Below, one piece after another: positions 63,304 to 64,000 of a DNA stretch of 64,000 bases. How positions within the stretch are numbered: the stretch's first letter is position 1; every line of letters starts with the position of its first letter. Below the pieces are notes generated by a model. It made no database searches. It was not told the origin of the DNA and was given only the letters and a program-made list of their open reading frames with translations. Source of the DNA: Streptomyces violaceoruber (GTDB taxonomy: Bacteria > Actinomycetota > Actinomycetes > Streptomycetales > Streptomycetaceae); contig NZ_CP137734.1 in assembly GCF_033406955.1 (NCBI RefSeq), positions 372,001-436,000 of the forward strand, written 5' to 3'. The translations under genes were made by a program, and so were the position numbers.

Positions 63304-63885
63304 TTGCCGCACACGACCGTCACGACCGGAGACCGGCCGGACGCCGCCACCGCCACCGCCACCGCCACCGAGGAGGGCTGGGTCGAACTCGACTCGCGCG
63401 CGCACCTGCGTGAGCTGCTGGGCGAACCCTGGCCCCTCGTCATCGACAAGGTGCACGACCGGCTCACGGACGACGACCGGGACATCCTGGCCCGCTCCCC
63501 CTTCTGCCTCCTGGCGACCTCCGACGCGGGCGGCAACTGCGACGTGTCGCCGCGCGGCGACGTACCCGGCTTCACCCACGTCCTCGACTCCCGCACCCTC
63601 GCCCTGCCGGACCGGGCGGGCAACCGACGCGGGGACAGCTTCCACAACGTCCTCGACAATCCGCACGCCGGTCTGCTCTACCTGATCCCCGGCGGCAAGG
63701 AGGTGCTCCGGGTCAACGGCCGGGCCCGCATCCTCACCGACGCCCCCTTCTTCGACGCGATGGCGCGCGGCGGACGGCGTCCGGACCTCGCCCTGCTCCT
63801 GGAGATCGACGAGATCTACCTCCACTGCCCGATGTCCCTGAACCGGGCAGGACTGTGGAACTCCGGTTCCGCGCAAGCGAGTTGA
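63304..63885 (+). CDS. PPOX-type flavin-dependent protein (PNPOx-like)
   Basis: About 193 aa from TTG 63304 with GGGAG upstream; a longer in-frame start at 63109 would overlap the lyase gene and is unlikely. Split beta-barrel FMN-binding pattern: PFCLLATSDAGGNCDVSPRG, VLDSRTLALPDRAGNRRGDS, FHNVLDNPHAGLLYLIPG, VLRVNGRARILTD. The family includes MSMEG_1061-type FMN proteins of unknown substrate. A four-unit GCCACC repeat (63346-63369) encodes an Ala-Thr run near the N-terminus. Confidence 0.85.
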   Translation: MPHTTVTTGDRPDAATATATATEEGWVELDSRAHLRELLGEPWPLVIDKVHDRLTDDDRDILARSPFCLLATSDAGGNCDVSPRGDVPGFTHVLDSRTLALPDRAGNRRGDSFHNVLDNPHAGLLYLIPGGKEVLRVNGRARILTDAPFFDAMARGGRRPDLALLLEIDEIYLHCPMSLNRAGLWNSGSAQAS

Positions 63886-63964
63886 GTCCTTCGCCTCGCC
63901 GCCGCGACGGGGGGCGGGGCAGCGCCCGCGCAGCCCCTGTGACCCCCGCCTCTATCAGCACTTT

Positions 63965-63983
63965 TTAGGTTAGGCTAACCTTC
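63965..63983. promoter_or_regulatory. Iron box (DmdR/IdeR type)
   Basis: 19-bp element containing the perfect palindrome AGGTTAG-G-CTAACCT, matching the TTAGGTTAGGCTAACCTAA consensus except at the 3' end. It lies 6 bp before a GTG at the window edge. Iron-loaded DmdR1/IdeR would repress the downstream gene. Confidence 0.9.
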
Positions 63984-63988
63984 ACTGC

Positions 63989-64000
63989 GTGAGATCAGGT
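63989..64000 (+). CDS. Start of an iron-regulated gene, cut by the window edge
   Basis: GTG at 63989 followed by codons for Arg-Ser-Gly. Only four codons are visible. Because of the overlapping iron box, a siderophore synthesis or iron-siderophore uptake gene is expected beyond the edge. The GTG lies too close to the box for a normal leader, so the true start could be further right. Confidence 0.4.

Overview
The window is high-GC DNA with dense genes, very GC-rich third codon positions, GTG/TTG starts and many 4-nt start/stop overlaps. It is almost certainly a Streptomyces chromosome. Diagnostic content includes two conservon (cvn) loci, a snapalysin gene with its divergent LysR regulator, an NsrR/Hmp pair with an NsrR-type operator, a whiE-like SchA/CurD protein and an IdeR/DmdR-type iron box. 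The mix of secreted enzymes, orphan regulators and catabolic operons resembles a chromosome arm more than the core. I saw no tRNA, rRNA, CRISPR array, transposase or integrase.

1-13.8 kb: a conservon (cvnA complete, cvnB cut by the left edge) faces a TSUP permease. Then come a secreted trypsin-like protease, a lipoprotein, an orphan ABC ATPase, an Rpf-like muralytic protein, a 0.65-kb stretch with two coding-like remnants and a 15-bp tandem repeat, a DUF5949-like protein, an isochorismatase-fold hydrolase, a membrane-anchored Mrr-like nuclease, a beta-helix protein, an O-methyltransferase converging on a SchA/CurD protein, and a class E/F-type sortase next to a repeat-bearing surface protein.

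13.8-24.6 kb: signalling and housekeeping genes: a PAS-GAF-PP2C phosphatase, a GNAT, an RsbW-like ATPase, a methyltransferase and P450 facing each other across three 25-bp-spaced direct repeats, phosphoglucomutase, and a TetR/epoxide-hydrolase-like pair sharing a perfect operator.

24.6-39.2 kb: a LysR gene (with a peptidase-E-like gene behind it) faces an operon for benzoylformate decarboxylase, benzaldehyde dehydrogenase and an aromatic-acid MFS symporter. Next are a PepSY lipoprotein, snpR/snpA, CbiZ cobinamide amidohydrolase, a STAS-like protein, hmp/nsrR, a cupin, and an MFS-UspA fusion coupled to MarR.

39.3-45.7 kb: a GAF-ANTAR regulator, then a complete conservon cvnA-B-C-D followed by two P450s. 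The first P450 (CYP157-like) lacks the EXXR motif; the second (CYP154-like) is canonical.

45.7-60.8 kb: a CxxC protein, a mandelate-racemase-subgroup enolase, a YihY/BrkB membrane protein, an SDR coupled to a PoxB-like ThDP enzyme, then a galactan locus: LacI repressor, two identical 16-bp operators, sugar ABC transporter, GH42 beta-galactosidase, secreted GH30 galactanase with a C-terminal beta-trefoil, and a LacA-type acetyltransferase.

60.8-64 kb: a DUF574 methyltransferase, a small membrane protein, a spore-photoproduct-lyase-like radical SAM enzyme, a PPOX-fold protein behind a palindrome, and at the right edge an iron box and the first codons of a probable iron-regulated gene.

Start choices rest on ribosome-binding sites, overlaps and domain boundaries. 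All functions are inferred from motifs read by eye.
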